Source: a virus
Length of the DNA: 50,340 nt
Reading direction: 5' to 3' (one strand)
Virus record (IMG/VR): IMGVR_UViG_3300045413_000124
Location: 1-50,340 of that record
This document shows, in pieces, positions 24,707-32,720 of the stretch. The number at the start of each line of letters is the position of its first letter. Positions within the stretch are counted from its first letter, which is position 1. Made by a program: the position numbers and the translations under genes. A model generated the notes under the pieces. It worked only from the letters and a program-made list of their open reading frames with translations. It had not been told where the DNA came from and did no database searches.

Positions 24707-25647
24707 TTGAAGTTACACTCCACCATAATTTCAGTTAACGCCGCCAGAAGATTGATTTCCTGATCGGCAACAAATGCGATTTGATACTGATACTTAGCAA
24801 TAATGAGCACAGCAGCAGCAAGAGAAGGACCATCGACGGCATTAGGAAGAGCATCGTAAACACGACGCAGTAGTACACCAGGATCATTGTCCAGGTTATT
24901 GACACACCATTTACGTACCGAAGGATAGTCTTTTTCTTTAAGACTTTTGAGAAGTTCATTTACAGAAACGTCCGAGAAAGATGCAAGAATTGCTGAGTCA
25001 ACCTTTCCCCCCACACTGTACCTTTGGCACTCATTAAGGACACGCCGCCAGTCTGGGAAGTGTTTGTTGATGAGTTCGACAAGAACTTTTTGATCATACT
25101 CAACACCTTCTTGCGTAAGAATAGTCCCGAGACGCTGGAAGAATTGTGATGCAACTTTTGGTTTGTCTTTTGACTTGATACCAAATTCAACCACAGCACA
25201 CCTTGAATGGAGCGGTTCGATAATTTTATTCTTATAATTGCAGGTGAAGATGAATCGGCAGTTGCCAGCAAACTCCTCAATAAAAGCCCGTAGGAGGAGC
25301 TGTACATCGTTCCCTGTGTTATCTGCTTCATCAATGATGACGACTTTGTGTTTAGCAGTTGACGAAAGCGAGACGGTCGAAGCGAAGTTTTTCGCATTGT
25401 TTCTGACAGTATCGAGGAATCTACCCTCGTCGGATCCATTAATGACATAAACATCTACTCCCAATTCATTACAGAGTGCCTTAGCAATTGTGGTCTTTCC
25501 AATACCAGGAGGACCAGCAAGAAGCATATTTGGTATTTCACCTTTATTTAGAAACTCCTGAAAGGTCTTTTTAGTGCTTTCAGGAAGAATACAATCTTCA
25601 ATAGTCTTGGGTCGATATTTTTCAACCCACAAAAATTCATCACGCAT
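24703..25647 (-). CDS. gp44: Clamp loader large subunit (T4 gp44, AAA+)
   Basis: 314 aa (T4 319). ATPase that opens the gp45 clamp. WVEKYRPKTIEDC start typical of RFC-like proteins, Walker A 45-52 (GPPGIGKT), Walker B VVIIDEADN, arginine-finger region LHSRCAVVEF. Placed right after speH in the gp45-led operon. Confidence 0.96.
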   Translation of the reverse strand: MRDEFLWVEKYRPKTIEDCILPESTKKTFQEFLNKGEIPNMLLAGPPGIGKTTIAKALCNELGVDVYVINGSDEGRFLDTVRNNAKNFASTVSLSSTAKHKVVIIDEADNTGNDVQLLLRAFIEEFAGNCRFIFTCNYKNKIIEPLHSRCAVVEFGIKSKDKPKVASQFFQRLGTILTQEGVEYDQKVLVELINKHFPDWRRVLNECQRYSVGGKVDSAILASFSDVSVNELLKSLKEKDYPSVRKWCVNNLDNDPGVLLRRVYDALPNAVDGPSLAAAVLIIAKYQYQIAFVADQEINLLAALTEIMVECNFK

Positions 25648-25649
25648 AG

Positions 25650-25985
25650 TTATTCCAGGGGTCTCACAAATTCATTACATATGATGGATCCTGCTTCCAG
25701 TTCCATCTTCACACGTTCTACACCTTTTTGAGGATCTGTATGATCTCCGCAGGTGAAAACATCACATACTGCTGTTCCTTTCTCTGGCCAAGTATGAATG
25801 CTGATATGACTTTCAGCAAGCATAGCAATAGCAGTTACACCTTGTGGTTGAAACTTATGAGAATGCAATGCCAACAAAGTGGAATTACAATCTTTTGATG
25901 CAGCATAAAGTGTATCTCGAATCCACCCCTCATCATTTAAAAGATCCGAAGGGCATTCTTTTAAAGTAAAAAGTATATGTTTCAA
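25650..25985 (-). CDS. speD/speH: S-adenosylmethionine decarboxylase proenzyme, TTG start
   Basis: 111 aa. Pyruvoyl enzyme of spermidine synthesis, a recurrent cyanophage metabolic gene. Self-cleavage site Glu58-Ser59 in AMLAESHISIHTWPE; catalytic His60/His62 and Cys in FTCGDHTDP. Starts at TTG immediately after the upstream stop, with AGGA just before; the MKHILFTLKECP N-terminus fits the family. Length is like the bacterial class. Confidence 0.93.
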   Translation of the reverse strand: MKHILFTLKECPSDLLNDEGWIRDTLYAASKDCNSTLLALHSHKFQPQGVTAIAMLAESHISIHTWPEKGTAVCDVFTCGDHTDPQKGVERVKMELEAGSIICNEFVRPLE

Positions 25986-26516
25986 CTATCCTATCCAATC
26001 AGGTTTACGATGGGGAAGACGAATATAATTATCGCATACCCAAGGCTTAGATGCAATATACATCTTATAAGCAGTAAATGTATCTATACTGGCATCAAAC
26101 TTGTATTCTTCTGGCATCGCCCGCACAAAGGGCGTAGGATCCCTCCCAGAGCGTCCCTGTGGGTCAGCAGTGGGAAAGATCTCACGAGCTGCTAGGAGGG
26201 TCTGGAAGCACGTATGAACTTTTCCATACCTAGCAGAGTATTCTTGACATAAAGCAAATCCATGAGCAATTAACCATTGCCAATTCATTACAAAACTACT
26301 TGCCCAAACAGTACAGGGGTGATTTCTAAAAGCACCCTTCTCTGTATTGTATGGAGTTCCATCTGCTTTTGGAAGAGTTCCAAAACCATGCCCCCAACGC
26401 TCTGAGGCAACGATAGAGAGCATTTGACAGGTCTCTAAGGGCATCTTGACTATATGCTTGTCTGGGAGCACCTGAGCGGATTTCCAGGGGTCTGGGTCAG
26501 TGACAAAAATGTTAAT
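25986..26516 (-). CDS. Conserved cyanophage hypothetical, probable ATT start
   Basis: 176 aa if begun at ATT (26516). The first ATG/GTG-like codon is a GTG at 26471 (VLPDKHIVKMPLE), but the frame upstream encodes NIFVTDPDPWKSAQ, which I recall as the conserved N-terminus of homologues, with Met at the ATT position; AGGA lies 7 nt before it. Conserved look: LETCQMLSIV, GAFRNHPCTVWA, FVRAMPEEYK, SKPWVCDNYIRLPHRKPDW. Found beside speH and gp45. Function unknown; Cys/His/Trp-rich, possibly a DNA-interacting enzyme. Confidence 0.75.
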   Translation of the reverse strand: MNIFVTDPDPWKSAQVLPDKHIVKMPLETCQMLSIVASERWGHGFGTLPKADGTPYNTEKGAFRNHPCTVWASSFVMNWQWLIAHGFALCQEYSARYGKVHTCFQTLLAAREIFPTADPQGRSGRDPTPFVRAMPEEYKFDASIDTFTAYKMYIASKPWVCDNYIRLPHRKPDWIG

Positions 26517-26542
26517 TGGAGGTTCCTCAACTCAGCGGTATT

Positions 26543-27208
26543 TTACGCGAACTTGGAATCTGGTTCAAGAGCAATGTAATATTTCAGATCACGATCTTTA
26601 CTGTTGAACTCTGATAGAAGTTTTTTGGAAATAGAAACTTCATAAGTTCCTGGAAGAATCTTAATATTCTCAACTTTAAAATTGAAAGAAAACTGATTAT
26701 CATTTTCACCCACAACGATAGAAAAATCGTTAGAGGTATCATTCTTCTTATCACGAACAACAAGTTTCACAACACCAGATTCACCAACAGCAGACAAATC
26801 AGGAAGTTGATAAACCGCAGCTGCTTTAAGCAGACGATCTAGTTGTTGAGTTTTCAATTCAAATTGAACATCAACACTTGGAATTGCAATATCTTTGTCG
26901 GGAGGAGTAATAATTACATTCGGATCAGAGAAGAAATACTTTGATCGCATCTTACCTTCACTAATTTTCACATAACTATCGTTGGAGAAATCAAGTTCAG
27001 GACTCTGGTGCAGGCTAAGACCGTTCAGAAACTGAGTCAGATCATAGATACCAAAATCCTTAGGCAGTTCTTCTTCAATTGTTGCTTCTGCCAAGATGTT
27101 TTTCATTACACTAATACTACGCAAGTGATTTCCTTTTTTAAATAGAATACTTTGATTAATAGAAGAAAAATTCTTCAGAAGCGTAAGTGTTTTGTCAGAG
27201 AATTTCAT
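26543..27208 (-). CDS. gp45: Sliding clamp (T4 gp45)
   Basis: 221 aa (T4 228). Trimeric processivity clamp; in T4 also needed for gp55-dependent late transcription. MKFSDKTLTLLKNFSSIN aligns with the T4 start MKLS...LLKNFATIN, so 27208 is preferred over 27253 or 27217. PCNA-like repeats: YVKISEG/FFSDPN and KLVVRDKK/SFNFKVENI. Confidence 0.94.
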   Translation of the reverse strand: MKFSDKTLTLLKNFSSINQSILFKKGNHLRSISVMKNILAEATIEEELPKDFGIYDLTQFLNGLSLHQSPELDFSNDSYVKISEGKMRSKYFFSDPNVIITPPDKDIAIPSVDVQFELKTQQLDRLLKAAAVYQLPDLSAVGESGVVKLVVRDKKNDTSNDFSIVVGENDNQFSFNFKVENIKILPGTYEVSISKKLLSEFNSKDRDLKYYIALEPDSKFA

Positions 27209-27253
27209 TTTTTCCATATTGTAAATTGATTTTTTGGCATTAATATTCTTCAA

Positions 27254-27290
27254 CTATTATTCTTTAAAAGAATATTATTTTTTATAATAG
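27254..27290 (-). repeat. A/T-rich nested inverted repeat between gp45 and the 169-aa gene
   Basis: ACTATTAT at the left pairs with ATAATAGT at the right; inside, TATTCTTT faces AAAGAATA. Could be a weak terminator or an mRNA-stability element ahead of gp45. No clean T-run, so terminator function is uncertain. Confidence 0.45.
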
Positions 27291-27800
27291 TCATCGAAAT
27301 TCAGAAAGACCATTATTCTTACGAGAATAGTGACCATCGAAGTGAAGAAGAAGCATAGCATAGTGAATCACTTTAAGCAAATCGCGCTTATTGCGTCCAT
27401 CCTTATCACCATAACGACTCCCATATTTCAGAATATTGGATTGACAGAAATGTGTTGCAAGATCTTTTGCTGCCATCAAGTCAATTGTTTGAGTATCTTT
27501 GTATGCTTCGTTATGACCACAGTAGTGACTTCCATAGGTGCTAGTCACATAATCTTGAACATCTTTGAGAATTTTATCCTCATTGTATTTCCAAAGATGA
27601 TTTTTAGTTTCACTCATAGTAGCAGGCGTTTTTTCTAGATTAATCATTCCAGTATCTTTATTCGTGGTCATGGTGAATTGATACGGATTTTTAGTTTTAT
27701 TTTCCCATTGATCAAACGGGCGATTACGATCTTTATCGTAGTATTCGACGGTATGTTTGGTCACGTCTCCAAAGTTCTCAGAAAAAGGATGTTCATCCAT
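27291..27800 (-). CDS. DUF3310-like protein
   Basis: 169 aa. C-terminal part QTIDLMAAKDLATHFCQSN...KYGSRYGDKDGRNKRDLLKVIHYAMLLLHFD resembles the DUF3310 (nucleotide-kinase-associated) pattern of a helix, a YGxR-like turn with Gly/Lys, and DLLK.I.YA. The N-terminal half is polar and unassigned. First gene after the TTGACC-17-TATAAT promoter, ahead of gp45. Confidence 0.65.
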   Translation of the reverse strand: MDEHPFSENFGDVTKHTVEYYDKDRNRPFDQWENKTKNPYQFTMTTNKDTGMINLEKTPATMSETKNHLWKYNEDKILKDVQDYVTSTYGSHYCGHNEAYKDTQTIDLMAAKDLATHFCQSNILKYGSRYGDKDGRNKRDLLKVIHYAMLLLHFDGHYSRKNNGLSEFR

Positions 27801-27834
27801 AATAATAAAGGGAAGTCATTATTAACCTCCCCCA

Positions 27835-27863
27835 ATTATATCAGAAAGGATTGTCTTGGTCAA
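27835..27863 (-). promoter_or_regulatory. Early promoter TTGACC-17-TATAAT for the clamp operon
   Basis: -35 TTGACC (27858-27863) lies inside the 3' end of the CobS-like gene, spacer 17 nt, -10 TATAAT (27835-27840) just past its stop. Near-consensus sigma70 promoter driving the DUF3310-like gene, gp45 and onward. Confidence 0.75.
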
Positions 27864-28974
27864 GGAGACCTTCAAATCGAATTTCTTCTTTGGGAAGTTG
27901 AAAGTCCACATCAATTTTGTCATAGAGTTCCAAGAATGCCTGTTTGGTTTCATCATCAAAGCGGTTCACACACACTTGGATTGCCTTTGCCTTGTCTTGG
28001 AAGATAGCATATGCACGAATGATATGAACCAAGCGGCGGGTGCTGATAATCTCTTCAATACCACCATCATAGAACGTCTTGCGGATTACGTCCGACCAAT
28101 CGCAAAGACGCTTACAGAAGTCACGATCTTCCACGCCAAGATCCAGAGCAACGCCTTCAAGGATCTTCTGCTCAGTAGCAGGGGCAGGATACTCTTGCTC
28201 AAAGGTCACAGGGAAACGTTCTAGGAAGGCTTCGTTGAGCACATTAGTTCCAATAAACCGACCATCGTCTGAACCTTTGCCCTTAGTGTTGGCGGTTGCG
28301 AAGACATTGAATCCTTTTGCTGGGTTGATAAACTTTCCAATCTTTTTAAGGAAAACTCCTTTTCCTTCCAAGACAGATTGGAGACAGAGAATTTTGTTAG
28401 AGGCAAGGTCAAGTTCGTCAAGGAGCAATATAGCACCTCGTTGGAGAGCTTCAATGACTGGTCCATTGTGCCAAACAGTTTCGCCGCCAACAAGACGGAA
28501 GCCGCCGATAAGATCATCCTCGTCAGTTTCTACTGTAATATTTACACGAATCAATTCGCGACCAAGTTGAGAGCAAGCTTGCTCAATCGAAAAGGTTTTA
28601 CCATTACCAGAAAGTCCTGTGACAAAAGTAGGATAAAACAAGCGAGATTTGATAATCTGTTTTACATCTTTAAAGTTCCCGAACGGGACAAAAGTAGTAT
28701 CTTTCTCAGGAATAAGGCACTGAATTTCCCGTTCGGGATCAATCGAGGGTGCTTGAAAACTACGTTCAATCTCTTGAACTTTTTCTTGGGTCACTTCCAA
28801 ATTCCAACGACCGCGAGCAGTCTTGTAATCTTCAAGGCGACGAGTCACAGTCTGATAGTTCAGGCCACGAGAGGCACAGAAACCTTTGAGGTCGCCAGAA
28901 GTAATTTCAGAACCGTAAAGTTCTTTAATACTTTCAATAAGTTGTTGGTCGTTCACAGAGGACTTGCGAGGCAT
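27841..28974 (-). CDS. cobS: CobS/MoxR-like AAA+ ATPase
   Basis: 377 aa. N-terminal small domain (1-70) with an HTH-like YQTVTRRLEDYK; AAA+ core: Walker A 120-127 (GLSGNGKT), Walker B ILLLDELD (182-189), sensor-1 FATANTKGKG, arginine-finger region ERFPVTFEQEY. Cyanophage relatives are annotated as cobaltochelatase CobS, but here no CobN is seen; a VWA-domain protein lies three genes upstream (29396), so a MoxR-VWA remodelling pair is more likely. Own extended -10 promoter. Confidence 0.88.
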   Translation of the reverse strand: MPRKSSVNDQQLIESIKELYGSEITSGDLKGFCASRGLNYQTVTRRLEDYKTARGRWNLEVTQEKVQEIERSFQAPSIDPEREIQCLIPEKDTTFVPFGNFKDVKQIIKSRLFYPTFVTGLSGNGKTFSIEQACSQLGRELIRVNITVETDEDDLIGGFRLVGGETVWHNGPVIEALQRGAILLLDELDLASNKILCLQSVLEGKGVFLKKIGKFINPAKGFNVFATANTKGKGSDDGRFIGTNVLNEAFLERFPVTFEQEYPAPATEQKILEGVALDLGVEDRDFCKRLCDWSDVIRKTFYDGGIEEIISTRRLVHIIRAYAIFQDKAKAIQVCVNRFDDETKQAFLELYDKIDVDFQLPKEEIRFEGLLDQDNPF

Positions 28975-29006
28975 AACAGGTTTGAATTGGTTTTTTCAAC
29001 ATAGTC

Positions 29007-29015
29007 ATTATAGCA
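29007..29015 (-). promoter_or_regulatory. Extended -10 promoter for the CobS-like gene
   Basis: Minus-strand TTGCTATAAT: TGC-extended consensus -10, six nt after the T-run of the preceding terminator. No clear -35. Confidence 0.55.
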
Positions 29016-29018
29016 ATT

Positions 29019-29044
29019 AAAAAAGGGTCTTACGACCCCTTTTG
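29019..29044 (-). terminator. Rho-independent terminator after the 58-aa Zn gene
   Basis: Stem GGGTC/GACCC extended by A:T pairs, loop GTAA on the minus strand, then six T. The stop codon of the 58-aa gene is in the loop. Confidence 0.78.
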
Positions 29045-29206
29045 TGACAGTTCCTCATCTAGCATAGGAGGATGTTTTTTCTTACAGGCAGCTCTGGCAT
29101 ATGCTCTTGCCATACTATTAACGAAAGTACAAGGTCTTCCAGATTGTTTACAGTATGGACACACTACTCCTTGCGGATCATTCCGAAAAAACTTGATCTT
29201 TTCCAT
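29030..29206 (-). CDS. 58-aa Cys-rich (Zn-binding-like) protein
   Basis: MEKIKFFRNDPQG, then Cys at 16, 19, 26 and 41 (CPYC-x6-C-x14-C) and a basic helix MARAYARAACKKK. A strong GAGGAGG ribosome site 8 nt upstream supports it. Overlaps the upstream 71-aa gene by 29 nt. Looks like a small zinc ribbon; perhaps nucleic-acid or protein binding. Confidence 0.75.
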   Translation of the reverse strand: MEKIKFFRNDPQGVVCPYCKQSGRPCTFVNSMARAYARAACKKKHPPMLDEELSQKGS

Positions 29207-29393
29207 CTATGATTTCCTCCTCGGTTGGGAATAAATCTAAATTTTCAGATGCTAGTAGCAAACCTTCTATTGCTCCTTGCACCTTTAATAGATGTTCTTT
29301 TAGTAAAGTTAGTTGTTCTTCACCTTCACGAATTGCTGCCTTAATTTGAATTTCTTGGGATTGAAAATTTTTAATCAATTCTTCAAGTTTCAT
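29178..29393 (-). CDS. 71-aa coiled-coil protein
   Basis: Almost all helix with heptads (LEELIKNFQSQEIQIKAAI, LTLLKEHLLKVQGAIEGLL), acidic C-terminus. Begins 2 nt after the VWA gene stop, so it is in the VWA operon. Perhaps an adaptor; no family. Confidence 0.72.
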   Translation of the reverse strand: MKLEELIKNFQSQEIQIKAAIREGEEQLTLLKEHLLKVQGAIEGLLLASENLDLFPTEEEIIDGKDQVFSE

Positions 29394-29395
29394 AA

Positions 29396-31618
29396 TTATA
29401 CAATCAAATCCATGAATTCAGACAGTACTTTCTTATTTAGTTTCTTTGCACCAAGAGACTTAACAAAAGCTTTTTTAATTTGTGCTTTTGTGGCATCTTC
29501 TTGGACTTCAAATTCAACACCATTCGATAAAGCAGAAGAAGAGAGTCCAAAGTAAGCATGGTAAGAAGAATTGCGAATCACAATGCTTCGGTTCTTCTTC
29601 CATTGTTGACGCAAATTGTCAATCTGCAAACAATCGGATTGATAACGTGAAATAAAATTAGTAAAATCACGACCTTCAAGAATTCGAATTCCTACAAAAT
29701 TTACATCCTCAAATTTATCACGAATATTTCGAAGAAGAGCTTCTGTCATTCCAGTAAACCCATTGCCAACATTATATGTTGTTCCAAGTTTGCGATCACG
29801 AAGATATGTCATACTCATACCATAACGAATAGAAACATGACCAAGATATTCAGAAACTTCATTGGAATAATAAGAAGTTCGTTTGATCTTTTTATGATAA
29901 GTAATTCCACAAGATTCACCATCGGTCAAAATAATGCACTGCACTTTTTGAACTTTGAATTCTTTTTTAAACTCAGGAATGATTGAAGATAGGGTAATAA
30001 TTGATTCATTTAGAGGAGTTCCAGACAAAGTAAGTCTGTCGGGAGTAGGACAAGTAGTGCGGTAACGATTTGCACAAGAGAGAGCAATTCTCCAAATGTG
30101 CTTCATTTGCTGATCTAAATCTTTTGCATTAGTCTTTGAAGTGAAAAGATTCATCAGTCGAAATTCTGGCGCAACACAAATTAGATTTTCTTTTTCCTCA
30201 TATGCTCGCTTATGAGGAACACGAGCATAATTCTCGTCTCGATCATAATATGCCCACTCATTAGTAAATGCATAAACTTCAAAGGGGATATTAACTTTTT
30301 TACAGAACCAAAGAAGATTATACATCTGTTTACAAGTATCCAGAAGAACATCACTCATTGATCCAGACCAATCCAAAACAAAAATCAATCCATGATTCTT
30401 ACCATCAGGAATTACTGTAACTTTTTTGAATAGATCTTCATTATACTTGTAAGTATGAAGTTTAGATGTATCCAGTACTCCACTTCGACTCACAGTAGAG
30501 CGAGCATAACTATCAGCAGATTTTCTGCACTCAAACTCTTTTACCAGATAGTTTACCTCTTTCTGAGCAGAACGTTTGAACTCAATAAATTTAGAATCGG
30601 CAATATGATAAGAATCAATGAAATGTTTGAAATGTTTTTCATATCCTCGTTCTTTCAAATCATTTTTCAAGTTATCTGCATAAGTCTGAAAATATTTGAA
30701 AATGTAATCATGAACTTCTTTGTTTTTAACTACTGCTTTTTTAGTATCAATTTTTGGAATTTCCACATAAACAGTGTCATCAAAAGAGGACTTGTCGGTG
30801 AGATTTTCAATCTTGTCACTTAGATTAGAATCAGTTTTGACTTCAAGATCTTCATCATTTTCCCCACCACCATTTTGAGAATCACTTTGAGATTGCTGTT
30901 GTTGCGGTTGAGGTTGTTGATTTTTAAGATCACTATCAGATTGTGAACCATTTTGATCATGATCAAGTGAATCAGAAGAATCGTTTTGACCTTGCTGTTC
31001 ATCACTAGATCCAGAAGAACCAGAATCTTGATTTTGATTTTGTGCCAAAGATTCTTTCTGCTTCTCCTCTTTTTCTTTCTTACAATATTTGTAAAGAATT
31101 TCAGCAGCTTTCAAAACCTCATCAAAGGTTTGAGTGTTTTCAATGATATTAAGAATTTCCAATTCTTCATTGGTAAAAGGAATAGCAACAAAGTTACCAA
31201 TTTTACAATGAAGATTTACACGATCTGCCAAATTCATTTCGTAAAGATTCTCATCTTCGATTGAGAAGAAGTCATCATCACTAAGTTCTTTATACCCTTT
31301 GAAAAAAGTTTTAGCCAATCCTGGATACTTTTTCTTCATCATCTTTTCAATGCGAACATCTTCAACGACATTCACAAACTGCTGAGGAACATCAATCTTT
31401 TCCCTCCAATCTTCATTTGGAGTAAAGAGAGCATGACCAACCTCATGACCCACCAGAAGGTCATATACGGTCCCAGAAGCACGATTCCATAGGGGGAGAG
31501 TCAAAACTCTACGCTCAACATCAAAAGACGCTGTGGGGACTTTACGGTGCTCCACAATGAGATCTTCGGTTGCCAGAAGTCTTGCAAGTTGTCCTTTGAT
31601 TTCAGCGTTGACGGTCAT
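29396..31618 (-). CDS. VWA-domain protein with N-terminal HExxH zinc-protease motif
   Basis: 740 aa. Residues 52-100: LLVGHEVGHALFT (HEVGH at 58-62) followed by VVEDVRIEKMM, fitting a zincin-type active site with a third ligand in VEDVRIE. Residues 180-270 are a Gln/Ser/Asp-rich linker. A VWA domain starts near 405, with MIDAS DWSGSMS at 416-422 and later LTLSGTPL and ILTDGES. The layout recalls CobT/CoxE-like and 'phage peptidase' VWA proteins that pair with MoxR-type ATPases, here the gene at 27841. Role unknown: host protein processing or complex remodelling are possible. GAGGAAA ribosome site. Confidence 0.85.
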   Translation of the reverse strand: MTVNAEIKGQLARLLATEDLIVEHRKVPTASFDVERRVLTLPLWNRASGTVYDLLVGHEVGHALFTPNEDWREKIDVPQQFVNVVEDVRIEKMMKKKYPGLAKTFFKGYKELSDDDFFSIEDENLYEMNLADRVNLHCKIGNFVAIPFTNEELEILNIIENTQTFDEVLKAAEILYKYCKKEKEEKQKESLAQNQNQDSGSSGSSDEQQGQNDSSDSLDHDQNGSQSDSDLKNQQPQPQQQQSQSDSQNGGGENDEDLEVKTDSNLSDKIENLTDKSSFDDTVYVEIPKIDTKKAVVKNKEVHDYIFKYFQTYADNLKNDLKERGYEKHFKHFIDSYHIADSKFIEFKRSAQKEVNYLVKEFECRKSADSYARSTVSRSGVLDTSKLHTYKYNEDLFKKVTVIPDGKNHGLIFVLDWSGSMSDVLLDTCKQMYNLLWFCKKVNIPFEVYAFTNEWAYYDRDENYARVPHKRAYEEKENLICVAPEFRLMNLFTSKTNAKDLDQQMKHIWRIALSCANRYRTTCPTPDRLTLSGTPLNESIITLSSIIPEFKKEFKVQKVQCIILTDGESCGITYHKKIKRTSYYSNEVSEYLGHVSIRYGMSMTYLRDRKLGTTYNVGNGFTGMTEALLRNIRDKFEDVNFVGIRILEGRDFTNFISRYQSDCLQIDNLRQQWKKNRSIVIRNSSYHAYFGLSSSALSNGVEFEVQEDATKAQIKKAFVKSLGAKKLNKKVLSEFMDLIV

Positions 31619-31647
31619 AGGGTTTCCTCGGTATTAACCTACAATAC

Positions 31648-31674
31648 AACAAGACCCCCACGTTTTGTGGAGGT
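31648..31674 (-). terminator. Possible terminator after the sulfotransferase
   Basis: Minus-strand GACC-T-CCAC / GTGG-G-GGTC hairpin with one mismatch, followed by a T-rich but interrupted tail. Lies between the sulfotransferase and the VWA gene. Confidence 0.45.
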
Positions 31675-31687
31675 CATGTGCCGCTTT

Positions 31688-32374
31688 TTAAAGTGGCTCA
31701 GTCGTGCTTTTGCTTGCCGGAGTGCTTGCGGTTTCAATTTCCGCTTCTGCTCCTTCTTGCTGTGGTGTTGCCAGTTCGGGGTAGAGTTGCTCAATGTCCC
31801 TCCTGTAAAATCTCCTAAGATTATCTATGATTTTAGCAGACCCCACAACCTTATTGTCCTCATCAGTGTTTAGTTTTTGATATGGCACATCATGAATTTT
31901 AAAAGGAATACTAATGATTTCAGATAACCAATTCTCAAAATCTTTACCAAATTTATTTTCAAACTTCCAAATATTTGTTTTATCTGAAATAAAGTCTACT
32001 TGATTTCTAAACCAATTTACGGACTCCGTTAAAGGAAAATTTTGAAGTAGGGAATGAAAATACATCTCATCTTCTAACAGATGATCAACATCATTTCCGT
32101 GCATTCTTCGAATAAAGATTGAAGAAGAAAAGAATCTATTGATTGGATTTCTAACGATTGTAATATGAGGGATATCTTTTACATCGAAATATTTTTCATA
32201 CAATTCCCTGTGAAAATGGAGTACTTCTATTCCTTCAACTGATTTCCCAATATTAGTTTGCTCAACTTCAAAGTCATTGAGTCTCAAATTTTCATCAAAG
32301 AATCTTCCAGCAGTTCTTGGAATATGAACAAAAAGAATTCTCTTACCTGTTGGTTTATGTCTATAAGTTGGCAT
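31688..32374 (-). CDS. Sulfotransferase family protein
   Basis: 228 aa. PAPS-dependent sulfotransferase fold: 5'-phosphosulfate loop at 18-25 (IPRTAGRF), 3'-phosphate site VRNPINRFFSSS (R75, S83-85), and later WFRNQVDFIS as in carbohydrate-type sulfotransferases (Sulfotransfer_2-like). The C-terminus is a low-complexity Glu/Ala/Thr/Ser tail. Acceptor unknown: host surface glycan or phage glycan are options. Start overlaps the previous stop by one base (TAATG). Confidence 0.83.
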   Translation of the reverse strand: MPTYRHKPTGKRILFVHIPRTAGRFFDENLRLNDFEVEQTNIGKSVEGIEVLHFHRELYEKYFDVKDIPHITIVRNPINRFFSSSIFIRRMHGNDVDHLLEDEMYFHSLLQNFPLTESVNWFRNQVDFISDKTNIWKFENKFGKDFENWLSEIISIPFKIHDVPYQKLNTDEDNKVVGSAKIIDNLRRFYRRDIEQLYPELATPQQEGAEAEIETASTPASKSTTEPL

Positions 32375-32673
32375 TATGCAACCAGATCATTATCATAAAA
32401 ATATTTAACTCTTGCTCGACGGACCATCAAAAGATCTTCATAGTGCCCTCGATGTTCTTTATCAATAATTCCATTCTTTTTCATATCTAACATTCTAACC
32501 AAAGCTTCATGACCATCAATACTAAACTTTGATTCTTTATTGGCAAGAAAATCCAAACGCTTAGATTCAAGTTCTTGACGTTTTTGAATTAGGTCATCAA
32601 CATCAACAAAGGCACGATCTTTCATTTGAAGATAAACTTCACGAAATGCTTTATTAAGTTCAGTAGCGTTCAT
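32374..32673 (-). CDS. Hypothetical helical 99-aa protein
   Basis: MNATELNKAFREVYLQMKDRAFVDVDD..., helical and charged, with YEDLLMVRRARVKYFYDND at the end. The frame is open into gp46, but 32673 gives a start clear of most of it; no strong ribosome site. Function unknown; part of the 55-47-46 operon. Confidence 0.7.
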   Translation of the reverse strand: MNATELNKAFREVYLQMKDRAFVDVDDLIQKRQELESKRLDFLANKESKFSIDGHEALVRMLDMKKNGIIDKEHRGHYEDLLMVRRARVKYFYDNDLVA

Positions 32674-32720
32674 AGTTTTTGGTGACAATAATCTGAGTTT
32701 AGTTGAAGGATTTAAAGTCG

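Noticed and set aside
27841-28974. Cobalamin synthesis role for the CobS-like gene
   Set aside because: No CobN or other cobalamin gene is visible in the window; the sequence supports only a MoxR/CobS-type ATPase, with a VWA partner nearby.
28378-29004. 208-codon plus-strand frame over the CobS-like gene
   Set aside because: Antisense to Walker motifs of a clear AAA+ gene; composition typical of a shadow frame.
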